A stretch of DNA of 64,000 bases from Gigaspora margarita (GCA_009809945.1 WTPW01000635.1:235070-299069); one strand, 5' to 3'; positions 33,046-45,997 are shown, numbered from the stretch's first letter. Notes: generated by a model not told the origin, from the letters alone. Program-made: numbers and translations.

Positions 33046-33544
33046 CATATCAGCAGATCAGCGTAATTGGGTCTTTTTTTGATAAACTGTTATACAAAAA
33101 TTTGCTCCTAAGTAACATTGAAAAACTAACAAACGAAGTACTTGTTACAACAAACAAAAGAGCCTTTTTGACGTTTAGACAAGTTAAAAAAACAATAAAA
33201 CTTAATAAAAGAGCTATGCTAAGCTGTAGAAAGAAGTACTTTTATCGTTTGTTGAAATATTCAGGTGTTTTAGGATGGGTTGGGCATTGAGAAATGGGTT
33301 GGTAACTATCAAGGGTAAATTCGGAAGCNAATTTNCAAANAAATNGNCTTTTTAATNTACTTTTGGCTTATAATTAAATACATGAATTTCGTAATTTTCT
33401 ACGTACTTAATTATAAATACAAAGCTGGTTAAAAATGCCGTTTTTGTGAAAATTCACTTTGTAATAAATTTTCGCGTTAAATATTTTTGATAATCCTCAA
33501 TCATGATTGGTCGAGCTGACATGTTACGCTGATCCGCTGATATG
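33046..33544. mobile_element. TIR element, 499 bp, with small frame
   Basis: Inverted ends CATATCAGCAGATCAGCGTA and TTACGCTGATCCGCTGATATG match over 21 bp with one mismatch. A plus-strand frame of 83 codons (33039-33290) begins just outside the left end and is lysine-rich (NKRAFLTFRQVKKTIKLNKRA), with no recognised domain. Several ambiguous bases occur at 33329-33357. No target duplication is evident. Confidence 0.65.
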
Positions 33545-34025
33545 ATATTCAAATATTCATTCAAAATTTTGAATGAATATTCAAATATTTATTGAATATT
33601 CATTGAATATTAAATATATATCAAATATATACTAGATAGCAAAAAAATTAAATATTTTAATTTAAAAACAAATAATTTTGACAAAAATTTTTTATCAGTT
33701 TTGCTTTTTTTATTTAAAGCTACAATTTTATTGAAGTAGATATTTATTTAATTTATAATTATAAAGAGTTATAATATATAAATGTTTATATATATTTAAA
33801 AAATTAGTTTTATATTTTTTTAACCAACTAGAATTTATTATACAATATTAGCCAATCATATTTGATTATATAATCTCAAATTTGTTATTTTAAAAAAATT
33901 ATATTCAGTGAATATTCAATGAATATATTTGATGAAAATATTAAATATTCAAATATTCATTCAGTGAAAAATTCAATATTCAAATATTCGAATATTCAGT
34001 AAATATTTGAATATTATATTCATTG
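33545..34025. repeat. AATATTC palindromic repeat region
   Basis: ATTCAAATATTCATTGAATA words in both orientations cluster at 33545-33630 and 33905-34025, with AT-rich sequence between. This gives an inverted-repeat layout that may be a foldback element with simple-sequence ends. A stray CAAATATTCATTTGG lies left of the 33046 element, suggesting that element inserted into this one. Confidence 0.5.
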
Positions 34026-34879
34026 GATTAGACGCATTTAAAATTTCGTATTTGAGTGTATTAATACAAAGTGATTTGTATTGAGGATCAAAGGCATTTA
34101 TAAATGTTCAAAAATTCTCATTTAACCCCTTCTTTATCTTTTTTGTCGACATTTCTCTGATCATTTCCGTTTATGCTTTTATTTGTACATGTGTATTTAA
34201 TCACATTGGTATTTGTCATTGCTTGTGATCCACCACATTTCCTTTTTGACTAAAGCAGATAAGATTTTTGTATAAAAATTTTATATTATCTTATCTGCTC
34301 TATCTTGAGTAGAGCTGCATTGCGCGTTCAAATATATCTGCGCTTGCTCTCAAAAATTTTTTTTCGTATTTGGGTTGTATTTATTATGTTTTTCTTTTTT
34401 CGTGTAGGTTCATGCATATGAAATTTTTTCTTAAAATAGTAAAGATTCGATTAATAGGCTTATTGAAATCGATCTGCATATGTTAGCAGTGGTTTTTTCT
34501 AAGCCTAGAATATTGACTACCCGACGTAATGTGCTATTTTTAATCAATAATAATAGTAAGTGACTCATTACAAATCAAGTTAGGTATACATAAATTGATA
34601 CTGGTAATATGTACGCGTATAAATGGGTAAATCTGAAAACAAATTAGAAAAAGCGATCTACACGTATTGGTGGAGAAGCCCAACTGAAAAGCCTCAAGTG
34701 CAAATTAGGAAAAATTGACCACATATACTTATATATGTAAGTACATATATAAAAAGCTGATTTATAAAAATGAGCTGCCAATAAATACAAAAAATAAGTA
34801 ATCATATAACGTATTTTAAAGCAGAAATATCCAATTAAAAGGATTTGTACAGAAACTCTTCACATGCCGCTTTCCATTA
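34026..34879. other. Spacer with one short hairpin
   Basis: A hairpin AGCAGATAAGAT...ATCTTATCTGCT lies at about 34255-34302. Otherwise there is no gene or repeat that I can define. Base composition is slightly less extreme (TGCGCGTTC, CGCGTATAAATGGG), hinting at formerly unique sequence. Confidence 0.4.
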
Positions 34880-37415
34880 TGCATTCATTATTTTATTTAG
34901 TGAGTGAGTATAAAGAACATTAACAATTTTACGAAATAAAAAACTGCAAAACAAGCTCACAAAACAATAAAATAAGTACTTATTTACCATTACGTACAAT
35001 TCATTTATTCAGCAAGTGTGTATAAAAAACTTTTAATAATTTTACTAAATAAAAACTGAAAAACAATTTCACAAAACAAGTTCATAAATACTTATTTACC
35101 ATTANNTACAATTCATTTNATTCGCATTAATTTAGTCNGTGAGTACAAAGAACGTTTAATAATTTTACGAAATAAAAACTGNAAAACAAGTTCACAAAAC
35201 AAGAAATTAAATACTTATTTACTATTATGTACAATTTATTTCATTTACATTAATCATTTCATTCAGTGAGTGAGTATAAAGAGCATTTAATAATCTTACA
35301 AACTAAAAACTGTAAAACAAGTTCACAAAACAAGAAAATAAATACTTATTTACCGTTAAGTACTCATTTTATTCGCATTAATCATTTCATTTAGCAAGTG
35401 AGTATAAAAAACATTTTAATAATTTTACAAACAAGAATGCAAAATAAGTTTACAAACCAAGAATATAAATACTTATTTACCATTATATATTCATTTCATT
35501 CGCATTAACCAATTCATTCAGCGAGTGAGTATAAAGAACATTTTAATAAGTTTACAAAACAAGAATAAAATACTTATTTACCATTACGTATATTTTATTT
35601 CATTCACATTATTCATTTCATTTAGTGAGTAACTATAAAGAATATTTATTAATTTTACAAAGTAAAAGCACAAATCAAGTTCACTAAACAAGAAAATTGA
35701 TACTTTTTACCATTACATACATTTCATTTCATTCACATTAATTATTTCATTCAGCGAGTGAGTATAAAGAAATTTAATAATTTTATGAAATAAAAACTGC
35801 AAAACAAGTTCACAAAACAAGAAATAAATACTTATTTACCATTACGTACAATTCATTTTATTTGCATTAATCTTTCATTCAACTAGTATAAAAAANATTT
35901 AATAAAAACAGCAAAACAAGTTCACAAGACAAGAAACTAAATACTTATTTACTATTATATACAATTTGTTTCATTTGCATTAATTATTTCATTCAGCTCG
36001 TGAGCATAAAGAGCAGATAATCCATTTCATTCACATTAATTTAGTCAGTGAGTATGAAGAGCATTTAATAATTTACTACATAAAAACTGCAAAACAAGTT
36101 CACAAAACATGAAAATAAATACCTATTTACCATTACGTACAAATCATTTCATTCGCATTAATCATTTCATTCAGAGAGTGGGTTAAAGAACATTTAATAA
36201 TTTTACAAAATGAAACTGGCAAAACAAAAGCTCACAACCAAAGAAAATAAATACTTATTATAATTATGTACAATTCATTTCATCTTCATTAATTATTTCA
36301 TTCAGCTAGTAAGTATAAAGAACATTTAATTTTATGAAATAAAATTGCAAATCAAGTTCACAAAACAAGAAAATAAATACTTATTTACCATTACGTATAA
36401 TTCATTGATTTATTCTGTGTATATGAAGAACTTTCACAAAACAAGTTCATAAATACTTATTTACCATTATATACAATTCATTTCATTCACATTAATTTAG
36501 TAGGTGAATATAAAAAACATAATAATTTTATGAAATAAAAACTGTAAAACAAGCTCACAAAACAAGTTCATAAATACTTATTTACTATTACGTTTCATTC
36601 ACATTAATCATTTCATTCAGCAGGTGAATATAAAGACATTTAATAATTTTACGAAATAAAAATAGTAAAACAAGTTCACAAGCAAAAAGTAAATACTTAT
36701 TTACTATTACGTAGAATTTATTTAATCATTTCATTCAGCGAGTGAGTATAAAGAACATTTAATAATTTTATGAAATAAAAGCTGCAAAACAAGTTCACAA
36801 AACAAAAAATAAATACTTATTTACTATTACATACAATTCATTCATTTGCATTAATCATTTCATCAGATTGTGAGTATAAAAAACATTTAATAATTTTACT
36901 AAATAAAAACAGCAAAAAAAGTTCACAAAACAAGTTTATAAATACTTATTTACCATTACGTTTCATTCGCATTAATCATTTCATTCAGCGAGTAAGCATG
37001 AAGAACATTTAATAATTTTACGAAATAACAACTGCAAACCAGTTCACGAAACAAGAAAATAAATATTTATTTACCATTATATACAATTTATTCATTGAAT
37101 TAATNTAGATTGTGAGTAGAAAGAACATTTAATAAGTTCACAAACAAGAAAATAAATGCTTATTTATCATTATGGACAATTCATTTCATTTGCATGGTAA
37201 GTATAAAGAATATTTAATAATTTTAAGAAATAAAAACTGCAAAATAATTTCACAAAACAAGAAAATAAATACTTATTTGCCATTACATAAAATTCATTTC
37301 ATTCACATTAATAATTTCATTCAGTGAGTGAGTATAAAGAACATTTAATTATTTTATGAAATAAAAAACTACAAAATGAGTTCACAAAATTAATTCATAA
37401 ATACCTATTATTATT
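34880..37415. repeat. ~115-130-bp satellite, left block
   Basis: About 20 tandem units read AAATACTTATTTACCATTAC, GTACAATTCATTTCATTCGC, ATTAATCATTTCATTCAGCG, AGTGAGTATAAAGAACATTT, AATAATTTTACGAAATAAAA, ACTGCAAAACAAGTTCACAA, AACAAGA. Units vary by indels. A few ambiguous bases are present. Diverged units occur at 5850-6230. Confidence 0.9.
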
Positions 37416-39123
37416 GCTCTATCATATGACTTTATTTACAGTATGAGAAAAAACATATGGGGATTCCATTCGCTACCATTTTACCAGCTCTATAATACAT
37501 AGTAGGATAACTAGATCCTAAATATTTTCAACCAATTAACCATATGCTTTTATGCAAATTACACTAAGAAACAAACTATTCCATCCTAAGAATGCCAAGA
37601 AAAGATCTCATAGCCACAAAGAGAATCAGTTAAATTAATTGCATTATGTATAGCATGAATGCCATTACTTACCAATAGGTCCCTTGCACTGCTATTGCAG
37701 CCGCAGAGCCTAATCCAAATACGAGGTCCTTGCATTACTACTGCAGGCATGGAGTCTGATTCAAACATGAGGTCCTTGCACTGCTATCACAGTCACAGAG
37801 CCTAATAAAAAACTAGAGGTCCTTGTACTGCTATTCCAGTTGTGAAGTATAATTGTAACATGAGGCCCTTGCACTGATAATGAACTGCAGGTGCCTAATC
37901 AAAACATAAGGTTCTTGTACTACTACTGTAGCCGCAGTGCCTATTTCAATATGAGGTCCTTGCGCTGCTATTGCAGCTGTGGAGCCTAATCAAAACATGA
38001 GGTCCTTGCACTACTACTATAGCCATGGAGCCTGATTATAACATAAAGGTCTTGCACTGCCTATCGCAGCTGCGATACCTAATCAAAACAAGATATCCTT
38101 GTACTACTATTGCAGCTATGAGACTGATCATAAATGAGGTCCTTGCACTGCTATTACAGCCATGGAGCCTAACCAAAATATGAGTCCTTGCCTAATTACC
38201 ATGAGGTCCTTGTACTGCTATCACAGCCACAGAGCCTAATAAAAAACACACGGTCTTTGCATTGCTATACAACCACAGAGCAAATCACAACATGGGGCCC
38301 TTATCCTATTACTATAGCCATAGAGCCTAATCCCAATATGAAGTCATTGCACTATTATCACAGCCACGGAACTTAATAAGAAACATGAGATCCTTGCACT
38401 GCTAACCTAGTCGCAAAACCTAATCAAATCATGAGGTCCTTACACTACTATTGTAGCCATGAAGCCTAGTCACAGCATGAGGCCATTGCAGCCACAAAGC
38501 TAATCATAATAAAGGCCCTTGTACTATTAAGTAGTTATGGAGCCTGATCATGCTTACACTATTGTCATAATCATAAAGCCTAATTATCAATTGTACTGCT
38601 AATCGCAACCATCTGATCTAAATACTAAAATATAAGCTTCTTGCACTGCTATTGTAGCTGTGAAACCTAATCACAATATGAGGTTCTTGCACTGTTATTG
38701 CAGCTGTAATGCTTAATTATTGAAAGAAGAGGTCTTGTACTATCATAGTCACAGAACCTAATTACTAATGTGATGTCTTCACACTGCCTTTATAGCCATT
38801 GTTTGAAGGGTGGGAAGGGTGGGATAATAGAGCCAGCCTTCACTACAAGGCGAACGATAGCGAAAAGAAAGATAAATTTCTTAACAAAACACCTTTAAAT
38901 ATCTTTCCTTTTTCGTCTTATCCATAGTATGTAATCTGATTTAAACGATCATATGCAATTACAATATACACCAGAAAATACCTGTATCAAACATGATACC
39001 ATAACGACAAACTATCAAAAATCCATAAAAGGCTAATTCAACAAATTGAACATGTGATCTAATAAAGTCATCTGATCTCACAATAATGATCACCCTGTCA
39101 CTTCGTGGACAGGCTTCTCATTT
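37416..39123. mobile_element. 1.7-kb insertion in satellite, type unknown
   Basis: The satellite stops at ATTATTATT and resumes at ATTATTACATAC, so the intervening 1.7 kb is an insertion with a possible ATTATT duplication. No inverted ends match. Its body is the ~46-bp minisatellite. The right 330 bp is less AT-rich (GGGAAGGGTGGGATAATAGA, CAAGGCGAACGATAGCG) and ends with a hairpin CCTGTC ACTTCGTG GACAGG near 39093-39112. A Helitron was considered, but no CTRR end is seen. No protein recognised. Confidence 0.45.
37590..38800. repeat. ~46-bp minisatellite
   Basis: About two dozen units of GAGGTCCTTGCACTGCTATT, GCAGCCGCAGAGCCTAATCA, AAACAT, with the CpG often changed to TpG or CpA. Each unit contains a small self-complementary motif (TTGCACTGCTATTGCAGC). 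Units become irregular after 38500. It is markedly richer in G+C than the satellite around it. Confidence 0.85.
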
Positions 39124-41035
39124 ATTATTACATACAAACCAAGAAAATAAATACATATTTACTATTACATACTATTTATTTCATTCTCATTAATTTTAGC
39201 GGTGAATATAAAGAACATAATAATTATACGAAATAAAAACTGTAAAACATGTTTACAAAACAAGAAAATAAATGCTTATTTACCATAACGTACAATTCAT
39301 TTCATTCGCATTCATCATTTCATTTAGCAAGTGAGTATAAAGGGCATTTAATAATTTTACTACATAAAAACTGCAAAACAAATTCACAAAACAAGAAAGT
39401 AATTACTTATTTGCCATTATGTACAATTCATTTCATTCGCATTAATTTAGTGAGTGAGTATAAAGAATATTTAATAATTTATGAAATATAAACTGCATAC
39501 AATTCATTTCATCAGTGAGAGAGTATAAAGAACATTTAATAATTTTATACATAAAAACTGCAAAACAAATTCACAAACCAAGAAAATAAATACTTATTAC
39601 CATTATGTGCAATTCATTTCATATGAATTAATTTAGACTGTGAGTATAAAGAAATCTAATTTTACACATAAAAACTGCAAACAATTTCACAAAACAAGCA
39701 AATAAATACTTATTTACTATTACGTATAATTCATTTCATTTGCATTAATCATTTTATTCAGCGCATGAGTATCAAAACATTTAATGATTTTACAAAATAA
39801 AAAATGCAAATCAAGTTCATAAATACATATTTACTATTACAATTCATTTCATTCGCATTAATTTAGTTTGTGAGCCCTGTAAGAAAGTGGCACGTGCTAT
39901 ATCTGTGCTATTACGGTTATACGTGCGAATTTTGAACCGCAAACAGACTGGATTTTCCAGCAGTTTACTAAGCCAAAATACACGTATTTGACACATTCAC
40001 TAAAATAATGGAAAGGCACGGGATAGTGCATCGTGTTTGACACGTAAGGTACGTGATAGTTTCTTTTTACCATGCCATTTTTGGCATGTTCACTTGTAAA
40101 TTGAATGGACTAGATTTTGCAACAGTTTACTAATCCAAAATCCACGGATTTTGGCACGGATTTTTGGCATGTTTTTCAATAAAACTTGCAGTGAAGGACC
40201 GGTTTATGGACTGTGATTTGCACGTGAAATTTTTTGCAGAGGCATGTAATATTTGTTTTTNCCATGCCATTTTGGACTATACCTCATACCACTTTTCTTA
40301 CAGGGAGTATAAAGAACTTTGCGAAATAAAAACTACAAATCAAGTTTACAAAACAAGTTCATAAATACATATTTACCATTACATACAATTCATTTCATTC
40401 GCATTAATTTAGTTTGTAAGTATAAAGAAAATTTAATAATTTTACGAAATAAAAACTGAAAAACAAATTCACAAAACAAGAAATAAATGTTTATTTACCA
40501 TTACGTACAATTCATTTCATTCGCATTAATCAATTCATTTAGCAAGTTAGTATAAAAACATTTAATAACTTTACAAAATCTGCAAAACAAGTTCACAAAA
40601 CAAAAAAAAATAAATACTTATTTACCATTACTTACTCATTTCATTCGCATTAATCATTTCATTCNGCGAGTGAGTATAAATAACCTTTAATAATTTTACA
40701 AAACAAAAGCTGCAAAATAAGTTTACAAAACAAGAATATAAATACTTATTTACCANTATATACTNATTTCATTTGTATTAATCATTTCATTCAGCGAGTG
40801 AGTATAAANAACTTCTAATAAGTTTACAAAACAAAGAATATAAATACTTATTTACCATTANGTACATTTCATTTCATTCGCATTAATCATTTCATTTAGC
40901 AAGTGAGTATAAAGAATATTTATTAATTTTACAAAATAAAAACTGTAAATAAGTTCACAAAAAAGAAAATAAATCTTATTTACCCATTATATACAATTCA
41001 TTTAGTCAGTAAATATAAAAATTATTTATATTCTA
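39124..41035. repeat. ~115-130-bp satellite, right block
   Basis: Same unit as 34880-37415, continuing after the 1.7-kb insertion and interrupted once by the element at 39875-40305. It fades out at 41035. Ambiguous bases occur at 40665-40861. Confidence 0.9.
39875..40305. mobile_element. TIR element in satellite, 431 bp
   Basis: The ends CCCTGTAAGAAAGTGGCA and the inverse (ACCACTTTTCTTACAGGG) agree over about 17 bp. Removal restores GTGAGTATAAAG of the satellite with a 2-bp (AG) or 3-bp (GAG) duplication, so the superfamily is open; a short target would suit CACTA-like elements. The inside is rich in CACGTGC/GCACGTGA, CCATGCCATTTTTGGCATG and two direct copies of a CAGTTTACTAA.CCAAAAT block. 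A 66-codon frame with an ambiguous base is not supported. Confidence 0.7.
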
Positions 41036-41821
41036 TATGAAGTTTAAAACTGCAGATACAAAACTAATTATATGTTTTATTAGAAATTATATATATAACA
41101 AATGTGCACGTTTTAATTAAGGTAACACTCAACCCGCCTAGTGTCTACCATGCAACTCTGCATAGTACCAAGGTGGACGATTAGAAATAAGGCATTGAGA
41201 TTGCATGACAACGTTCTAATTTAGAGCCAAAAAATATGAATATGTGATTGAATAGATCCCATTTGATAGGTTATTAGGCGTAAAAAAAAAATTAGTAAAA
41301 GAGGATTTGATACTGTATATTAACCACCCTAGTTAAAAAAATAAAAATAAATATTATTTCTATTTCTTTATATCTATATTTTTTTTTCTTTTTTGTTAAA
41401 CCAATTAAATATATAAAAATTGTAAATTATAATACACAAATAATAAATAACATTAAAAGTAAAAAACTTTTATATAGCTTAATATAAAGATCAAATAGTC
41501 AATAAATATCATTAATTAATTTAAATTAGTAGTAATTTTTATTATCATTTAAGAATATTCTAAAAAAATTTTAACCAGTCAATAAATACTATATATATAT
41601 ATGTCCCAAAANACAAGCCAATCTATGTTTGTCATTTTATATTTTAATTATAAATACAGAAGTTATATCTTCAAATGACATAAATTGTTTATTCAAATAT
41701 AATTTTTTATAAATTAAATAATATAATACCTAATAAATTAGACAATATGAAGATAATCTAATAGATAACTTATATAGATCATTGATTCAAAAAATTAATC
41801 CAAAATTAGCTTAATAAACAT
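41036..41821. other. AT-rich spacer
   Basis: A block at 41115-41290 (AACACTCAACCCGCCTAGTG, ATTGAGATTGCATGACAACG) is less AT-rich than its surroundings but has no recognisable frame. The rest is A/T. Confidence 0.4.
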
Positions 41822-41828
41822 AATAAAT

Positions 41829-42307
41829 GTCAGGGATGATGCTGAAATCAGATGATGCTAAAATCCATGTGATCATCGAATTTCCTAAAATTTCCAAAAA
41901 GTGTAAACAATTGATCTACACTACGTAATCAAACCAATCGAATGGGGTCAGTTAGAGTGGGGTTAACTCAATACTGCATAAATCAAATCTTGATATCTAT
42001 ATATAAAATACCTTTTAACTGTATCAAAATGGTGTCCCTAACCCTAACCCTAAAGATGAGGCAAATTTTTTTTTGTTAGTGGTTTTATAGACACTTTTTG
42101 CCTCTTGGTTAGGGTTAGGGTTAGGGTCACCTTTTTGATACAGTTAGAAGGTCTTTTATATATATACGGTAGATATCAAGAATGCATACATAGAATTCGA
42201 TGTAGTATAGATCAATTGTTTACACGATTTTCAGAAATTTTAGAAAATCCGATGATACAAAGATCATGTGGATTTCAGCATCATCTGATTTCAGCATCAT
42301 CCCCGAC
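41829..42307. mobile_element. GTC-end foldback with telomere-like stem
   Basis: The ends GTCAGGGATGATGCTGAAAT and the inverse ATTTCAGCATCATCCCCGAC extend into arms of well over 150 bp. 7-bp repeats AATAAAT flank the ends (41822-41828, 42308-42314). Near the centre the left arm carries three CCCTAA repeats and the right arm three to four TTAGGG repeats, around a loop with GAGGCAAA...TTTGCCTC. The stem also includes AACTGTATCAAAA and its inverse. It shares ends and target form with 10681-10905. The 75-codon frame across the TTAGGG repeats is not a gene. Confidence 0.8.
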
Positions 42308-42314
42308 AATAAAT

Positions 42315-43152
42315 ATCTCAATTAAAATTTAAAGCCAAGTATATACATAGATTCAATATCAATAAATTTTATCTAATATTATTTCTTGTGCTTAATATAA
42401 GAAAAAAGGTTTAAAATCTGTATAACCAAAAATATTGACTACTAATTTTCCTGTAATGTAATGATTAATTATTATACTCAATAAGTAAACTTAAAATTAT
42501 TAATTTAGTTCAAAATCCATTCATTCAAAATCTGCTAATATGCACATGTGAACAAAATACCCATATACTAAAAAAAACTTTCCTAATAATGATATGAAAT
42601 AAATAAAGGTGAGCAAAATAACCACTTATTATATAAAAATATTACAATTTACTAATAACATATTGATGTTGATAAAGCACACTACTGGTGTTCAACACCA
42701 CATGTATTTTGATCAATGAATTCATGTAACGTGAATATCAGGTGTAACCCAAATTTGAAAAAATGGGAATTTTTTCAAAAATCATCTATATCGAAAAATT
42801 CTATCTAAGAAACCTATCTTCACATTCTAACAAAAAAATTTCCTTGCAAAATTTTGTTATAAACAAACTTTATAACCCAAACCTTAACACGAACTCTAAC
42901 CCTAACCCTAACATCAAAGAAATTTTTGCATATTATAATTTGTTTTACTGGTATTGAATACCACAGGTATAATATATATATTGTAACTTATAATTGTGAC
43001 AAATAAAATATTAAATTTACACATATGAATTGAATTTTTTTGCAATAAGTAATTACCTTACTATCTCTAGAAATAGATTAGTGCAAAACAATATGACTTA
43101 CTCATTTCTAACTCCCTTTGAACAGTTCAAGTACCTAGTTTCTATTAAAGAT
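42315..43152. other. Spacer with paired palindromes and CCCTAA string
   Basis: Two 25-base palindromes, CTACTGGTGTTCAACACCAC (about 42682) and TTACTGGTATTGAATACCAC (about 42946), bracket a segment with AAAATTTCCTTGCAAAATTT and CTCTAACCCTAACCCTAAC (about 42894-42912). This may be another short element with palindromic ends. No gene. Confidence 0.4.
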
Positions 43153-43821
43153 TGTTATAGAACGAGTTTTATTATTATTTTTATTTTTATTATTATTTTT
43201 ATTATTAGTTTTCTTAATATTATTTTTTAGTATTATTGTATTTACATATTATTATTAGTATTGTATTAATATTACTTTAAAAGGCTTAGTTAGAAGTATG
43301 AACAAAATGGTACTATTTCTATTATTTCTACCATTTCTACCATTTCTACCGTTTCTGCTTCTAATGATCAAAAGGTATATAAACTCTAGTTTTCTGCCCT
43401 CCTGTACAATTGACTCAGATTCCCCTCTCCTCCCTCTAATATTTAGAAATAATTATTTATCTTGAATATTATCTTATAAATAAATAAAATATATCTTTGT
43501 CAAATAAATACTCTCTTGCTTTTTAATAAATAAATATAACGAACTACTCTAGTGAAGTAATATTCTACTTGCACACCACTTCATATCTTCTCTGATCCTT
43601 AGGGCCATGTCATTAATCACCTAATTATTTTTTATTAGAGGCCTACTTCCCTCCCCTCTCTTTAATATAAATTTGGTCAGGTTCCTATATATAATTTCAA
43701 CATTTTTTACCTCTCTCCCCCCTTAAAAAATCACCTGATTTTTGTCACTCTCCTTACAAGATCCCTGTCGCTGTGTGTTGTATTGCAAGTACTATATTAA
43801 AGGCAATAGTCACTTGTAACA
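43153..43821 (+). repeat. 5' LTR
   Basis: Begins TGTTATAGAACGAG and ends CACTTGTAACA, a TG...CA repeat of 669 bp. It contains ATTATT runs, ACCATTTCTACC repeats, a TATATAAA box-like word (about 43376) and AATAAATAAA near the middle. It is longer than the 3' copy. Confidence 0.85.
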
Positions 43822-43824
43822 TTT

Positions 43825-43842
43825 TGGTGTCTAATGGCGAAT
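43825..43842 (+). promoter_or_regulatory. Candidate primer-binding site
   Basis: TGGTGTCTAATGGCGAAT lies three bases after the 5' LTR. It begins TGG, complementary to the CCA end of a tRNA, which is the expected position for minus-strand priming. The donor tRNA was not identified. Confidence 0.45.
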
Positions 43843-43940
43843 ATATTAAAATAAGCCATAACTTTTAGAATCTCTTCTCTTTCCTTTTTGCAAGGATAAT
43901 TATCTCTTTCTACTCTTCTTATTTAAAGTTATTATTTTTG

Positions 43941-44090
43941 GTTTACCTGTCAAATTGAAAAAGATTTGTTCAAAAGGGCATACTTGAAGCCTCTTGCTTT
44001 TGTAGCACTGGTATTTTCCTGTCGAATTGAAAAAGATTTGTTCAGAAGGGCATACTTGAAGCCTCTGCTTTTGTAGCACTTTTATCATTT
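43941..44090 (+). repeat. ~75-bp tandem duplication in element leader
   Basis: The block CCTGTCAAATTGAAAAAGAT through TTTTGTAGCACT occurs twice in direct order between the 5' LTR and the Gag region, with few differences. Confidence 0.75.
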
Positions 44091-45040
44091 AGTTATTTGT
44101 TTATTAGTTATTTTTTTTTTAGACCCAGATTTGAAATTCTTCTTATCTTTTTTTTAGTATATTCTAAACATCTCAGTATTTAACCCTTTTCTCTTTTCTC
44201 TTAAGTTAAAATTTTAAATTGTTTACCTCTTAGACCTTTTATATCTTTTATATGAGTGAGCTTACCAAATTCATTTAGAACAAATTGAAGCACACAATAC
44301 TCACCATCCTTCTCCTCTTGCAACTGAAGTTATACAAGTCACCAATCCTGATTTATCTTGCTCTATTTGCTTTCCACCTACTGTCTACTATAGCCAATTT
44401 CGCTATTTTGGTTGCAATACCAACCTGCTTATTCTGCTACTAGCTATACTTAACAAACAATTAGAGCCCATTTTGAACTTTGCCAACCTAGTGCAAATTA
44501 TAATATTGTTAGAGCTGCTGCTAGAGACATAGTTTTTAGTTGTCAATATAATAATCCTGATCTTAATTTTACAGGAATTATTACTGCTCTCCTTTATCAT
44601 TATACTCATTTTACTCTTTTTTCTATCTTATCTAATAACTTTGAAGCCACTACCTTTGACCTTTATATTGAGGAACCTACTTAATCTACTCCTGTTCAAA
44701 CCCGCTCTGATAACCCTCTTGCAAACCTTCCTATTAGCCAAATCTACCAAGAAAATAACCAAGACCTTGAATTTAGTATCTCTTCTATACCACAATCTAT
44801 ATTTACTCTCACTTTTGAAGGCCTTGATAATTTAGCCGGACCCTCTTATTCTTCTACTTTACCTCCTTACAATGAAGACACTACCCAAGTCCAATTTTCT
44901 TCTTGTATTCTACTTCCTTCTTCACTCCTTACTACTATCTGATTTGACCAACTTTTCTCTTGACCAAATACTCTACCTACTAACCCACTATTCTGATTTC
45001 TCCAAAATCTTAATCCTTTCTAATATCTTCTATGTATACT

Positions 45041-45997
45041 CACCTGACATTGATCACTAGAATTTTGAAAATCACGTTACCTACTGATGATCTTAGCCAT
45101 ATATACAACTTTTTTTTAATGAGAAAATTAAACTTGGCATAGTAAATAAAGTTGTACAGAATAATGATTTGCATATACTCTAAAATTTTTAGAAATTTTG
45201 GATAAAATTTTATTAAATCGTATTTAGCATTTTTAATCAAAAAAGTGAAAATTAAAAAATTTTATATTAGGTCGACACATTTTAAAACCCTATTATAAAT
45301 AATAGTTGGTTTTAAAATATATCATTTTCTATACCTAACGGCATGTAGAATTAAATTTTTATAAAGCAATTCAAAAAATTTCCTATAAAATTTTTGAGCT
45401 TAATTAAAATTTTTGACAAATAAAAAGTTGCAATTTTCGTACCTTAAAATTCGATATAATAGAACATTATAAAATTTGTATTAGAATAGCTTAAAAAAAT
45501 AATCATATATGTATTAAATAATAAATACTTAAATACTTTATTTTGGGAGATTTTTAATAAAATTTTGTAACAGTTAATTAAGCCAAATTTTTAGGTACTA
45601 AAATTGCAACTTTTTATTTGTCAAAAATTTTAATTAAACTCAAAAATTTTATGGGAAATTTTTTGAATTGCCTATGAAAATTTAATCCTATATGCCATTA
45701 GGTATGGAGAATGACATATTTTAAAACCAACTATTATTTATAATAGGGTTTTAAAATGCGTCGACCTAATATAAAATTTTTAATTTTTATTCTTTTGATC
45801 AAAAATGCTAAATACGACTTAATAAAATTTATCCAAAATTCCTAAAAATTTTAGAGTATATGCAAATCGTTATTCTGTACAACTTTATTTACTATTCCAA
45901 GTTTAATTTTCTCATTAAAAAAAAGTTGTATATATGGCTAAGATCGTTAGTAGGTAATGTGATTTTCAAAATTCCAGTGATCAATATCAGGGGGGTG
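45041..45997. mobile_element. Large foldback nested in the LTR element
   Basis: The arms (about 45041-45455 and 45585-45997) are inverted complements of roughly 410 bp, with outer tips CACCTGACATTGATCACTAG and the inverse (CAGTGATCAATATCAGGGGGGTG when read out). TACT flanks both sides (45037-45040, 45998-46001). Arm identity is high, so insertion is probably younger than the host retrotransposon. No transposase. Open frames in the arms are mirror artefacts of each other. Confidence 0.8.

Noticed and set aside
37590-38800. CRISPR-like array
   Set aside because: The ~46-bp units abut each other with no unique spacers, and the context is a eukaryotic repeat region.
39085-39123. Helitron 3' end
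   Set aside because: A hairpin is present but it is not followed by CTRR, and no TC 5' end or AT insertion site is evident.
42020-42125. Chromosome end marked by TTAGGG repeats
   Set aside because: The repeats are few, in opposite orientations, and form the stem of a foldback element with sequence continuing on both sides.
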